Origin: Cannabis sativa
Taxonomy: Eukaryota > Streptophyta > Magnoliopsida > Rosales > Cannabaceae
Reading direction: 5' to 3'
Assembly: GCF_029168945.1 (NCBI RefSeq)
Contig: NC_083606.1
Coordinates: 16,146,041 to 16,210,040 of the forward strand
Length of the DNA stretch: 64,000 bases
Part shown: positions 32,697 through 47,115 of the stretch, one piece after another
How the letters are laid out: each line of letters opens with the position of its first letter
How positions within the stretch are numbered: the first letter of the stretch is position 1
Position numbers and translations under genes: made by a program
Notes under the pieces: model-generated
Told to the model about the DNA's origin: nothing
What the model saw: only the letters and a program-made list of their open reading frames with translations
The model's database searches: none

Positions 32697-34593
32697 TGTT
32701 GGAAATTATTTTACCAGGATCTTAGATCTACTCACAAGTATGTTGATTAACACCCTAAATATGAACTTTCTAAAATGATGAAATAAACACATATAAAGTT
32801 TAGTAAACCTTACATTGGGTGTAGCGGAATATAATGACTCCTTCCGTTCAGATATCTAACACTTGATTCCTTTCTGTAGCAGAGCATTATCAATATATGA
32901 ACCTTGATCTCTTTCTCTGATTCTTTGATGCTGAAACTCCTTCTTGCTGAAAGTCTTTCTTCACGATCTTCCTCACTATGGTTGAGGTATCACTTGCTGT
33001 GTGTGGGCACTATTCTCACACTAAGAATTTCGAAATTCAAGAGGGAAGAGAAAGAAGAAGTGGCGGCTAAAGATAGGGAGAGAGAAAGGCTCAGGTTTTT
33101 CTCTGAAGGAAAAATAGAAAATTTTAGTGTGTAAATTTCCTGAAGCCTTCACTATCTATTTATAGCATTCCACTAGGGTTAGGTTTGAATTATTTGGCAT
33201 TAAAATAATGAAAATATCAGAGGGAAAACCCTACAAAAGTGGCCGGCCATGCAATGTAGATTTGGGCCTCACTTTTTGCAATTTTGCAGTTTTATCTTTT
33301 CTGCATCTGATTTTCTCAAAAACGCTAATTTTCCAATTCAACCATTTAAATGCCAATTCTAACTATTTAATAACTATAAATAATTATTAAATAATATTGT
33401 CATTTATCATATTTATTAATTGAACCATACAAAGTAACATAATTAACAAATATGCCCTTAAAACTCTTTCTTTACAATTTCGCCCTTACTTAGTGAAAAA
33501 TTCACAAATAGACATAGTCTAATTTGAGAATTATAATTGATTAATCAAAACCAATTATATGAGTCTTACAAGCAATATTATCTCAACTAGTGGGGGGACC
33601 ATGGGTCTATATAACCGAGCTTCCAATAAGCAGATCAAGAATTTATAACATAAATTCACTTACTTATTAATTCTTTGTTGAACCCACGCATAGAACTTAG
33701 AATTGCACTCTCAGTATATAGAATGCTCTATATGTTCCACCATATAGACACATCATTAGTTATCCATTGTTATAATCCTAATTTGATCAATGATCCTCCA
33801 TATGAATGATCTACACTGTAAAGGGATTAGATTACCGTTACACCCTACAATGTATTTAATCCTTAAAACACTTAACCTCGTATAAATAATATTTCAGCTT
33901 ATGTGAAATGAGATCTCCACCATTTATTTTCGTTTGGTCAAGCTCGAAGGAGATCATCCTTTACTTACTATTCGCCAGATAGAAGCTATAGATTCCATGT
34001 TTATGTTAGCGCTCCCACTCAATTGCACTACCGTGTTCTCGAAACGTACGTATCACCCTGACCTAAAAGTAGGCTTAACTAACAAATCAAAGAACACAAA
34101 TAGCCTCTTGAGATTGATCCTAATCATAACAGGATTAAGATCATTTGATCTAGGATCAACTAGGCGATATTGACTTGAATAGATATTACGGTAAGTTTAA
34201 TAAATCTAAGTCAAAGTTCAATATCGGTCCCTTCCGATGCATACTCCATGCATCCAACCTGAGCTTTACTTTAACCAATGCTCTGGAAAGAATATAGCAT
34301 TTCTCCATATGCAAGTAAACTCTTGTTGTAGATTATCATATCAGTAAAACCCTGTGTTTGATAAATCTAGGAAACTTTATTCACATAGTCATGTTTACTT
34401 TCCAATATGTTGACAACACAATAAACAGGATCAAGTATGTGGAAAGGGCTTCAGATGAATTCATATATTATGTACATATAATCATGAAATAAATATTGTG
34501 AACCATGCAACATTAAATGTTATTTCTGATCTATATTAATAAGTAAATCTGATTATATTGAAATGAGTTTTATTTAGGGCATAAAACCCAACA
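32697..34593 (-). repeat. COPIA-La 5' LTR
   Basis: A 1.9-kb LTR, partner of 19897-21791. It ends (plus-strand right side) at acccaaca, followed by the target duplication gtttt. Confidence 0.93.
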
Positions 34594-37316
34594 GTTTTTC
34601 CCGAAGAACTTCCGGGTTTACCACCCCAGCGGGAGATTGATTTTGTAATTGATTTGCCACCAGGAGTGGAACCGGTTTCCAAGGCTCCGTATAGAATGGC
34701 ACCAGCTGAGCTTAAAGAATAAAAGATTCAGCTTCAAGGGTTACTTGACGTAGGGTTTATTCGGCCTAGTGTGTCACCCTGGGGAGCTCCAGTATTATTC
34801 GTCAAGAAGAAAGATGGGACTATGAGAATGTGCATCGATTATCGAGAGTTAAACAAGCTAACAGTGAAGAATAAATATCCACTACCTAGAATCGATGATC
34901 TTTTTGATCAACTTCGGGGGAAGACGGTCTTCTCCAAGATTGATCTCTGATCGGGTTATCATCAGTTGAAAATCCGAGAGGAGGACATTCCGAAGACGGC
35001 TTTCCGTACTAGGTATGGACATTACGAATTCTTGGTTATGTCGTTTGGACTAACCAATGCTCCTGCAACATTTATGGATTTGATGAATAGAGTATTCAAG
35101 GATTTCCTCAATATCTGTGTAATTGTGTTTATCGACGACATCCTTGTGTACTCTTAATTAGAAGAGGAGCACGAGTTACATCTTCAGATGGTTCTGCAAC
35201 GGCTTCGAGAACACAAGCTTTATGCCAAATTCAAGAAATGTGAATTTTGGCTATCTCAGGTGTCTTTCTTAGGGCACATTGTGAGCAAAGATGGGATCAA
35301 GGTGGATCCAGGGAAAATAGAATCCGTCAGGGATTGGCCAAGACCAAAGACAGTGATAGAAATTAGAAGCCTCTTGGGTTTAGCCGGTTATTATCGTCGG
35401 TTCGTGGAAGGGTTTTCTAAGATCTTAGCACCCTTAACCGAACTTACAAAGAAAAATCAGCAGTTTGTGTGGTCAGATAAATGCGAAGCTAGTTTTCAGG
35501 AGCTGAAACAGAGGTTGATTACAGCTCCAGTGCTGGCTTTGCCTTCAGACAAAGAGAAATTTGTAGTTTATTGCGATGCATCCAAACAGGGTCTGGGGTG
35601 TGTGTTGATGCAGGCCGATCGAGTTATCGCTTATGCCTCCCGTCAGTTAAAGGATTATGAACAGCGATACCCGACTCATGACCTAGAGTTGGCCGCAGTG
35701 GTTTTTGCATTGAAGATTTGGCGGCATTACCTCTACGGAGAAAGGTGTGAAATCTATACCGACCACAAAAGTCTCAAATATTTCTTTAGTCGGAAAGATT
35801 TGAATATGAGACAGAGACGTTGGTTGGAGTTAGTGAAAGATTATGATTGTGAGATTCTCTATCACCCCGGGAAGGCCAATGTAGTGGCCGATGCCCTGAG
35901 CAGGAAGTGTCCCGGGTAGGTAGCTAGCATGATTCAGATCTCACCTCAGTTAGCAGAGGACATGGTCAGATCCAACATTGAGTTTGTGGTAGGCCAGCTT
36001 CACAACTTGACGCTGCAATCTGATCTGTTAGAAAGAATTAAAGTCGCTCAGATGACTGATCCAGAGTTAGTAAAAATCAGAAACGAGGTTTCAGCGGGTC
36101 AAGCCAAGGACTTTTCAGTGTCTGACAACGGGATGCTATTGTATAAGGCTAAGATTTGTGTTCCGGATAATGTGGAACTCAAGAATGAAATCTTTGAAGA
36201 GGCTCATTCTACCCCTTATTCCCTACATCCTGACACCACCAACATGTACCAGGATCTTAAACCGTACTTCTGGTGGAGCAGTATGAAAAAGAATTTGGTA
36301 GAATTCGTATTGAGGTGCCTAACCTGTCAGCAGATTAAGGTTGAACATCAGAGACCAGCAGGGTTGTTGCAGCCTTTAACTTTACCTGAATGGAAGTGGG
36401 AGGATATCACAATGGATTCCGTGGTTGGATTACCTAGAACCACGGGTTTGTTCGATTCCATCTGGGTTGTGGTGGATCGATTCACGAAGTGTGCTCATTT
36501 TCTGCCTGTTAGAAAAACCTATTCAGTAGACCAATTGGCAGAATTCTACGTTAAAGAGATAGTAAGACTTCACGGGGTACCGAAGTCTATAGCTTCGGAT
36601 AGGGATCCGAAGTTCACCTCCAAGTTTTGGCAGAGTTTGCAACGAGCAATGGGTACAAAACTGAAATTCAGTACAGCATTCCATCCTCAGACTAATGGAC
36701 AGTCCGAAAGGACAATTCAGATACTGAAGGACATGTTGTGAGCCTGTGTTATGGATTTTGAAGGCTCTTGGAGTAAATATCTACCGTTGATTGAATTTTC
36801 ATACAACAACAGTTATCAGAGTACGATAGGGATGGCTCCCTATGATTTGTTATACGGTAGGAAGTGTAGATCTCCCATCCACTGGGATGAGACCGGGGAG
36901 AGGAAATACTTAGGTCCAGAGTTAGTGCAGCGGACCAATGAGGCAATTGAGAAAATTAAAGCTAGAATGCTTGCCTCACAGAGTAGATAGAAAAGTTATG
37001 CGGATCTGAAACGCAGAGATGTTGAGTTCCAAGTAGGGGACCATGTGTTTTTACGGGTGTCTCCAATGAAGGGGATCAAACATTTCGGGAAAAGAGGCAA
37101 GTTATGCCCTAGGTTTACAGGACCTTTTGAGATTCTCGAGAAGGTTGGTCAAGTGGCATACTGGTTACTGTTGCCTCTAGCTCTTTCTGCAGTTCACAAC
37201 GTATTCCATGTCTCTATGTTGAGAAAATACGTTTCAGATCCTTCTCATATACTTAGTTATGAGAACCTTGAGCTGCAGCCAGACATGACATACGAAGAAC
37301 AGCCAGTGCAGATCCT

Positions 37317-37338
<22 letters not shown>
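34594..37338 (+). pseudogene. GYP-1 pol: reverse transcriptase, RNase H, integrase; stops only
   Basis: One reading frame runs through the whole region. In-frame stops lie at 34720, 34948, 35155, 35917, 36739 and 36988, and I see no frameshift. RT motifs: [35 protein letters not shown], and the catalytic [10 protein letters not shown] ending at the 35155 stop. RNase [38 protein letters not shown]. Integrase: an H-H-C-C finger (HSTPYSLH with CLTC, about 36208-36335), then [16 protein letters not shown] and SERTIQ. The C-terminal GPFEILEKVG and HNVFHVSMLRKY regions follow. The frame then runs into LTR sequence at about 37317, so the last integrase segment is missing. Confidence 0.93.
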
Positions 37339-39686
<2,348 letters not shown>

Positions 39687-42290
39687 TGAATAGTCTATTA
39701 ATAAATTAGACGACTTGTTAAAAAGATACCAGGAAAAATGAATGATATATTATGGTTATATCTATTTGACCATTACAATAACATGATGAAGTTGCCATGT
39801 ATCTTTTAAAGTATACACATCATTGAATTGATGATAGTGAATCCTGAAGAAATATAAAGTTTGATAAACATAATAGTGACTCTTGAAGAGTGTATATGTT
39901 TTGGAAAATAATATAATTATATGATTCGTGTATACAAAAATGAAACTTGTAATGATTATGTTGTAATGAATTTATATTACCTTTTGAAAGTTTCATTGAA
40001 ATACAAATTATAGTGAACTTGAAGTTCATGAATTGAATTATTTTGACATGATCAATCATATGCAATAAATTGTCAAATGATTTGACTAAATTTTTTTGAA
40101 GAACCAGAAGATTCTTCTCATTGTTAATTTATAATGCTCAAAAGAAGAATGTGCATATATTTGCACATAGAAAATATTTAAATTATATTTCTTTAACAAT
40201 TTTGAGTCATTGTTAGATTTTTATTGCATAGTTTCTTATCGATGTGATAAGATTACATGATCATGCATTTACAAAATGTGTAAATTTAAGTATTTCTAAT
40301 TATACATGTATGACTCATTCTTAGAAATGAATTAAGTCCATAAGTATTGAACTTGAAACAGAAGTTTATTAAACCTAAAGTTCAATGTCATATGAGTTTA
40401 AATAGGTGTTGATTCATTGTGATATATTAAAATCCTACAGGTGTATTAATATTATTAGAGATCACAATTTTTAAAAATTCTCTCGATCAGGGGGAGAGAA
40501 GCAGTTGGGATCGATGATAATTTTTGAAAAATGATCCTTGCACAAAGTATATAAGAACGGTATACTTCAAAATGATATATACAAACTGTAAATCAATATT
40601 ATTCAAAGTTGAGATAGAATGAGTTGAAAACGCCTGAAGCGTAAATGAACAATGTAGAAATTATTAATAAATGTTCATTTAATTTATCCTGAAGTTGTTA
40701 AATCTAGAGGTACTCATGAGGATACCTTAATGTTATAAAGTATTGATGATTAAAATGATAACCGTGATGAAAACAGTACTCTTGAAGAGACTCCCAAGAA
40801 AAGTTAGACATAACACATTTGATTATAATTGAATCCTTGAAGTGGTTCTATATAGGTACCTATAAATGATAAACATATTTGAAAAATATGTAATTTAATG
40901 AAATCTCTATAAGTTATGTCAATATGTGAGGAAATTATCATATAATGAAATTTTTTTCGACAATAGATTTTGAATGTTTGCATATGCAATAAACTAACAT
41001 GAGATAGCAAGGATCATGGTATTAGATTTGTCGAGAATTATCGACATATATTTTGATTCTTGGCCAAAATATTATGACGCAGTCCAGGCAAATTTACTCA
41101 CATAAAGTGAAGTAAGACCTGTAGGGTGTGCAAATAAATATTTCTAATGAGAAATTTGCATATGTATTTGTACATAATGAATTATTGTACAAAGTTTGCA
41201 TAGACATGAGATTGATTGACGTAAGGCTTAAATATTGAGAAAATATAATCATGATTTGATTATAGCCTAGAATATATTTTATGAGGATTTATAAGCGTCA
41301 CATAAATGTTGCAACAAAAGTTATTTATTTGAAACTCCTAATATAATGAGAATTAAAATAAGCCTTATCTAAAAATTCTAGAAGAATTTAATACATGTCT
41401 TAAGTGATATAAATTCAAAGTCGCGCGCACTATATGACAAAGATCTTTGTATGAAATAAAGACATGTAAGTAAATTATTGTTTGAAAATACGTATGGTTG
41501 TCTATGCGGTATAAATTCGTAAATTATACATTGTGATAGACTCTTGAAGAGTTTTTGATTAATTGAAGAACAAACTTTTATTTCTTTTGTATATCGAGAA
41601 ATATTAAATGTATAAAGTTTGTTCATTAGTATTGAAGTCCTAAAGTACTTCATATGTATCAAGAATTATAGATATATGATCATTTGATATGAAAATTAAG
41701 ATCATACAACAAGATGGAACAAATATATGGTCTTGGAGTACCATCATTGTCACAAATGAAAATTTATAGTACCATTAATGTATTATGTTCATATCTACTT
41801 GAAATTTTAAATTTTAGTATGTACAAGATTGTATACACACATAAATGATACAATTAGTTGGATAAAGATTAATGTTCCACGAACCCCTCATCTATAATTT
41901 AGAAGTCCATACATACTCTGGAAGAGTTATACAAAATATATGATCAAAGATTGTATATGGTGATATTTTAAAAGTGATAACAATAATCTTATGAGATCTA
42001 TTATCACCAAAAGAATTATGGATCCTATGTGCATGAGGGGGAGATATATTTATGTTGCACTCTTTTTCCCTTAGTTCAGGTTTTGTCCCACTGATTTTCC
42101 TGGCAAGGTTTTTAACGAGGCAACTTGAAAATAATTATGAATATGAAATATATATTGTACTCTTTTTCCTAGCTCAGATTTTGTCCCACTGGGTTTTTTT
42201 GGCAAGGTTTTTAACGAGGAAACTATAAATCATGTTAACATACTTGCATTCTATGAAGCAAGTAGAGAATGTGTGTGAGTGAGATCATTG
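39687..42290 (+). repeat. COPIA-S interior, right part: hairpin chain continued
   Basis: No coding frame is seen. Short inverted repeats with ttgaa- or cctgaag-like loops recur: 39818-39833 (catca/tgatg), 39879-39891 (actc-ttgaa-gagt), 40014-40028 (tgaac-ttgaa-gttca), 41540-41552, 41633-41652 (tgaagt-cctaaagt-acttca), 41727-41744 (atggt-cttggagt-accat) and 41915-41927 (actc-tggaa-gagt). The region after about 42050 changes to T-rich conserved blocks. Confidence 0.78.
42055..42232 (+). repeat. Two copies of a copia 3' conserved block
   Basis: The block starting ctctttttcc and containing ttttgtcccactg and ggcaaggtttttaacgagg occurs at about 42058-42127 and 42164-42230. A weaker third version lies at 42623-42670, just before the purine tract. 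Such blocks are common near the 3' end of plant copia elements. Confidence 0.8.
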
Positions 42291-42317
42291 ACATAGCATA
42301 TTCGGGAAACATATGGA

Positions 42318-42611
42318 TTGCACTCAATAAAGAAGTATCAACCCAAGCAATTCTCTAAGGATAATACTGCTTGGATCGCTCAACTAAAAGGAGGGTACAT
42401 TGAAGGAGATAGAGTTAGAACACATTTCACCAAATTCTTCTTTATACGGTTCAAGAAAACGCATATTGGTGTTCAACATATTCAATCAAGTGTCAATCTT
42501 GCAAACTTATTTACAAAGTTATTACCAACATCAACATTTGAGAAGACGGCAGAAAAGATCGAAATTAGTCGATTAGAAGATATCCACAAATGCCTAAATG
42601 AGGGGAGTTAG
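42318..42611 (+). pseudogene. COPIA-S RNase H C-terminal relic
   Basis: An open frame of 97 codons reads QFSKDNTAWIAQLKGGYIEG, HFTKFFF, GVQHIQSSVNLANLFTKLLP and TFEKTAEKIEISRLED. This matches the end of the Ty1-copia RNase H domain (D-N-x-A-x-I-A-Q and the N-L-A-D-L-F-T-K-A-L-P motif, here with N replacing D). The upstream catalytic part of RNase H and all of RT, integrase and gag are absent. It is followed by the purine tract and 3' LTR. Confidence 0.87.
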
Positions 42612-42693
42612 TTTACACTATAGTCTTTTTCTTTTGATCAAGTTTTCAACAAGATTTTTAATAAGGCAGTTAATATGGACATCCAAGGGGGAG

Positions 42694-42946
42694 TGTTATA
42701 AATATTAATAATTATGTGGATGTCCAAATCTTTTATTTATTACCATTAATTGTAATCAACATTCCTCTTTTTCTTAGTTTTCATTTTTCTTAGTTTCTTA
42801 ATATTTGATTCTTGTATTTGCATAAATAGGGATTTACCCTATTGGAATAAACAACTGAGAAATTCTCATTCACTTTCTCTTTCTCTCTTCATCTTCTTCT
42901 TCTTTCTTGTCATCTACTTTGTATAATTTTATATTATTTTATAACA
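42694..42946 (+). repeat. COPIA-S 3' LTR
   Basis: A 253-bp partner of 7535-7784, preceded by ccaagggggag and followed by the duplication aaaat (42947-42951). Confidence 0.92.
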
Positions 42947-42978
42947 AAAATCATAATATATACAATTTATTATATAAA

Positions 42979-43353
42979 AAGTAAATAGTGGCATAAGTAC
43001 CTAAAGTTTTAAGTTTGTAAGCGGTATAAATCCAATATTTATTTTAGCGACATAAGTACCCAATATTTGTAAAACTATAATTTTCCTCCAGTTTTGTCAA
43101 TACATACTCCGTTTTGAATTTATTAAAGGAACATTTGAAAGTAACTGATACTATATGTTTCTATCAAGACCTAATGATCAAGAATCTGGACCTTATATGT
43201 GGCCTGTTTAAGAAAACAAAAGAGTTTGTACTGGAGAAATTAGAAAAAAATTACAGTTTTACAAATATTAGGTACTTATGCCGCTAAAAATAAACATTGA
43301 GATTATGCCACTTACAAACTTAAATCTTTGAGTACTTATGCCGCTATTTACCC
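42979..43353. mobile_element. Fold-back MITE, Mutator-type
   Basis: A 375-bp element with long inverted arms (about 110 bp). The right end read in reverse starts GGGTAAATAGCGGCATAAGT and the left end starts aagtaaatagtggcataagt. Perfect 9-bp duplications ttatataaa flank it (42970-42978 and 43354-43362). The 9-bp size and G-rich terminus fit a Mutator-like non-autonomous element. The motif agcggcataagtacc occurs twice in each arm. No coding sequence. Confidence 0.85.
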
Positions 43354-43375
43354 TTATATAAATACATATGTGGTG

Positions 43376-46289
43376 CAGGGCCGGCCCAAGCATTGAGCAG
43401 CTTGGGCCATTGCACAAGGCCCCAAAATTAAAAGGCCCCCTTTTTTTTCAAATCCCTTTATATATAATATTTTTTTTATAATATACATATAATAAATGTT
43501 AGCACTAAGAAAAAAAAACTGATAATGAAATTTGTGTTCTTAATACACACATGGTTCCAAAATTAAAAACTAAGTCAATTATTTATTGTTAGTTTTAGCC
43601 TAATTTTATGGGGTTTTTTTTCCAAAATTTTAATCGGTTGGCATTTTAAAAGTTCCAACCTTTACACACATCATTTATCTTTTTTTTTCCTGAATTGGAA
43701 ATATGAAACTGTTATATATAGTTGTAAAGATTGTTTTAGTTTTACACAATTTTTATATATTCTAATATATTTTATTATTTATGTTGCTCTCATATCTCAT
43801 TACTCTTTCTCCTTCAAATCAATTGGTTTGCAATTTGCATAGAAGAGGTCAAGAAAAAATATATATATATAAAAGGTACACATATATATTTTTTTAATTA
43901 TTATTTTAATTAATTGTTGTTAATTTCTATATATATGCAATAGTTTAGGTTTTTATTTTATTTTTCCATTGCAATTATTGTGGTTTTTTCTAAGTTTATT
44001 TTTCCTACCTAAAATAAGTATGTCTAGTAGAAAATATCCATATGGTAATGAAAAACTTAAAAAAATAAAAAAAAAAATAAAAATAGAAAGTTTAATTAAC
44101 TCTCAGAGAGGAGCTTTAGAAAAATCAGTTGTCACTAACAAAAAAGATGAAAGTAATTCAAATGAAAAAACTAATGAACAATTAAATAGAGAAAATTTGG
44201 GGGCTAATAATGAAATATGTGATGATGTGATGGATGATGAAGAAAGTCAAGAAAATATTAAAGAGAGCATGGAACTAGAAATCCTAAAAATGATTTAGAT
44301 TGTATTTATGATCCAGGAAATTGGAAAACTCTTGATAATAAATTAATAGAATTATTAGTAGAAAATGGTCTAATAAAAGTAAGAGACATCGAATTCCTAA
44401 AAGATGAAAATGGTAGACGTTTTTCTACTTCTTATTATATGTGAAAGTTGTCAAATGGAGAAAAATATGATAGAAAATAGTTAGTATATTAAAAAAAAAA
44501 TTATAAGGTATATTATTTTTGTTGTAAAATTTTTGGTACAAAATCTAGTGCGAATCATACGTTTCAATTAGTCAACAGTGGAACTAATGATTGGAGGCAT
44601 CTAAGTGCTATGTTGAAGAGTCATGATATAAATAATGAGCATATAGTTAACATGAGTGTTTAGTTTGATTTAGAATTGAGATTATCAAAAAAATAGAACA
44701 ATTGATAAAGATGCTCAAGAAAAACTTAACAAGGACAAAGAACATTGGAGGAATCTTTTAGCAAGAATAATTGCCATTGTCAAAAATCTAGCAAAAAATA
44801 ATTTGGCCTTTCGGGGAAGTAAAGAAAGAAATTACCAAGAGAACAATAGAAATTTTTTGAGTATAATTGAAATGATTGCTAAATTTGATCCAATAATGCA
44901 AGAACATGTTCGATGTATTCAAAATAGTGATATTCGTAATCATTATTTGGGATATAGAATTCAAAATGAGTTAATACAATTGTTAGCAAGTGAAGTAAAA
45001 AATACAATTTTGAAAAAAATCAAAGAAGCAAAATATTTTTCAGTTATACTTGATTGTACTCTTGATTTAAGTCATCAAGAACAAATGTCTCTTATACTAA
45101 GATTTGTATATACTTCAATTAGTCCCATAAGAGTAGAAGAATATTTTCTGGGATTTTTGAAAGTAGATAATACTTCAGGAAAAGATCTCTTTACCGAACT
45201 TATAAGAGAAATTGAAAGTTTAAAACTTGACATTAATGACATAAGAGGACAAGGATATGATAATGGATCCAACATGAAAGGAAAACACCAAGGTGTACAA
45301 AAAAGATTATTAGAGATAAATCCTAGAGCATTATATACACCTTGTGGTTATCATAGTCTTAACTTAGTGATTTGCGATGTTGCTAACTCCTGTGTTAAAG
45401 TGTAACTTTTTTTGGTGTTTTGTAACGTATATATTCATTATTCTCTTCTTCACATAAGTAATGGACAATACTGAAAAATAATATATCTACGTTAATTGTG
45501 AAATCATTATCTCAAACTTGTTGGGAAAGTCGTATTGAAAGTGTTAAGGCAATTAGATTTCAAGTTTCGAAAATAAGAGATGCTTTGCTTAAACTAGCAG
45601 AATCAAGTGACGATCCTAAAATAAATAGTGAAGCTAAGTCCCTAGCAACTTTTGAATTAAAGAATTTTGAATTTTTATTGGGCATGACTATTTGGTTTGA
45701 TATTTTATTTGTTGTCAGTTCAATTAGTAAAAATTTAAAAAGTAAAAATATAGACATTGATAATGCTATAAATAAGTTAAATGGTCTAGTTTCTTATTTT
45801 GAAAATTATAAGAAAGAAGGATATGTTTCAGCTATGATTACAACTAAAGAAATTTCAAATGAGATGAAAATTGAGCCTAAATTTTGTGAAAAGCGTGTGA
45901 TTCGTAGAAAAAATAATGGGACGAAATATTGGTGATGGTGAGATAGTAAAGTCTGCTGAAGAATCATTTCGGATTGATTATTTTATTTTCATGGTTGACC
46001 AAATTATTTCTTCACTTAAAAATAGATTTGAAAAGTTTCAAGAGTATGCAAATATTTTTGGATTTTTATTCAATTTGAAAAACCTAAAACCCCTTGATGA
46101 AAATAATTTAAAATATCAATCTTGAAATCTTGAAAATGTTTTAAAATACAATGGAATTTCTGATATTGATGGTTGTGATTTGTTTTTAGAATTAAAAGTG
46201 TTAAGATAATTTTTTTCAAATAAAAATGGTAGTTCAATCGAGATACTTGATTACATAAAAAAAATTGATTCATTTCCAAATGCATTCAT
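43376..46289 (+). mobile_element. hAT-2: TTF-type/ZMYM1-like hAT element, left part
   Basis: Starts with the terminal sequence CAGGGCCGGCCCAAGC, the usual end of this plant hAT group, followed by an AT-rich leader. The transposase relic starts at 44020. The element is interrupted at 46290 by COPIA-Lc, and its right end lies beyond the window, so the terminal repeat and 8-bp duplication cannot be confirmed. Confidence 0.8.
44020..46289 (+). pseudogene. hAT-2 transposase (DUF4371/TTF-type), broken
   Basis: Begins MSSRKYPYGNEKLKKIKKK with an ESLINSQRGALEK segment. It continues in interrupted frames through the TTF-type finger region (LSNGEKYDRK, GTNDWRHLSAMLKSHD; stops near 44440-44700). The DUF4371 core is open from 44803 to 45405: IRNHYLGYRIQNELIQLLA, YFSVILDCTLDLSHQEQMS, DIRGQGYDNGSNMKGKHQGV, YTPCGYHSLNLVI. 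After a damaged stretch it resumes at 45498 (QTCWESRIESVKAIRF) to 45935. Near 46240-46289 the start of the dimerisation domain is reached (KIDSFPNA). COPIA-Lc cuts in at that point. Several stops and frameshifts make it non-functional. Confidence 0.87.
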
Positions 46290-47054
46290 TGTTGGAAATA
46301 TTTTTACCAGGATCTAGATTTACTACCATGTATGTTTTATTAACAACCTAATATGAATTCTAAAACAATGAAATAAATATATAAGAGTTTAAGAAAACCT
46401 TACATTGGGTGCAGCGGAATATTACGACTCCTTCCGTTCAGATCTCTAGCCCTTGATTCCTTTCTGTAGCAGAACATAATCAAGATTTGAACCTAGATCT
46501 TTTTCTCTCCTTCCTTGATGCTGATTCTCCTTCTTTGTTGTTTCGATTCTTCTACAGTCTTACACACTATGATTGAGATACCACTTGATGTGTGTGGGCA
46601 CTACTTTATCACTCAAAGCTATTTCGAAATTGAAGAGAGGAAAAGAGAGAGAGGGGAGGCTATGGCTTTCTCTGAAAGAAACAATGTGAAAGACCTAAGT
46701 TTCCTGAAGCCAACACTTTCTATTTATAGAATACCCTCTAAGTTTAGGTTAGAATTGTATGGCATTAAAATAATGGAAAAATAAAATAGTAAAAGCTTGC
46801 ATAGTGGCCAACCCATATAAGGAAATTGGGCCTCACTTTGCAACTTTCCCATTTTGTTATTTTTCAATCCCATTTCCTCAAAAATGCCAATTTTCTAATT
46901 TAACCATTTAAATGCCAATTCTAATTATTTAATAACTAAAAAATAATTATTAAATAATATTGTCATTTAATATATTTATTAATTGGACATATAAAGTCCC
47001 TTAATTAATAAATAAACCTAGAATCACTTTTTTTTACAATTTCGCCCTTGCTTA
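46290..47054 (-). repeat. COPIA-Lc LTR, left segment
   Basis: Matches the first ~765 bp of the plus-strand view of the COPIA-La LTR, more diverged than the other copies. It is interrupted after acaatttcgcccttgctta by the Harbinger element. Confidence 0.88.
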
Positions 47055-47115
47055 GGGTCTGTTTGGAAATAACTGTGTAATTACTATGCAGTGTAATTAC
47101 TAGGGTAGTAATTAC

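Larger units (their letters stand above)
19897..34593 (-). mobile_element. COPIA-La: Ty1-copia element, minus orientation, inside GYP-1
   Basis: LTRs of 1895 bp (19897-21791) and 1897 bp (32697-34593) bracket an interior split by the LARD insertion. On the minus strand the LTR reads TGTTGGGTTTTATGCC at its start. The primer site lies left of 32697 and the purine tract right of 21791. The interior holds only frame-broken relics of copia pol. Compared with copy b it lacks about 576 bp of pol at 22830 and about 125 bp near 23895, and it carries a GC-rich block at 32329-32415. Confidence 0.93.

Noticed and set aside
33934..34173. A 79-codon frame antisense to the COPIA-L LTR, open in several LTR copies (also 47541-47774, 55806-56045)
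   Set aside because: It starts at TTG rather than ATG, overlaps another open frame on the other strand, and its presence in several copies only reflects LTR similarity.
44020..46289. Possible domesticated host gene (ZMYM1-like)
   Set aside because: Several stops and frameshifts and the adjoining terminal sequence CAGGGCCGGCCC identify it as a decayed hAT transposon.
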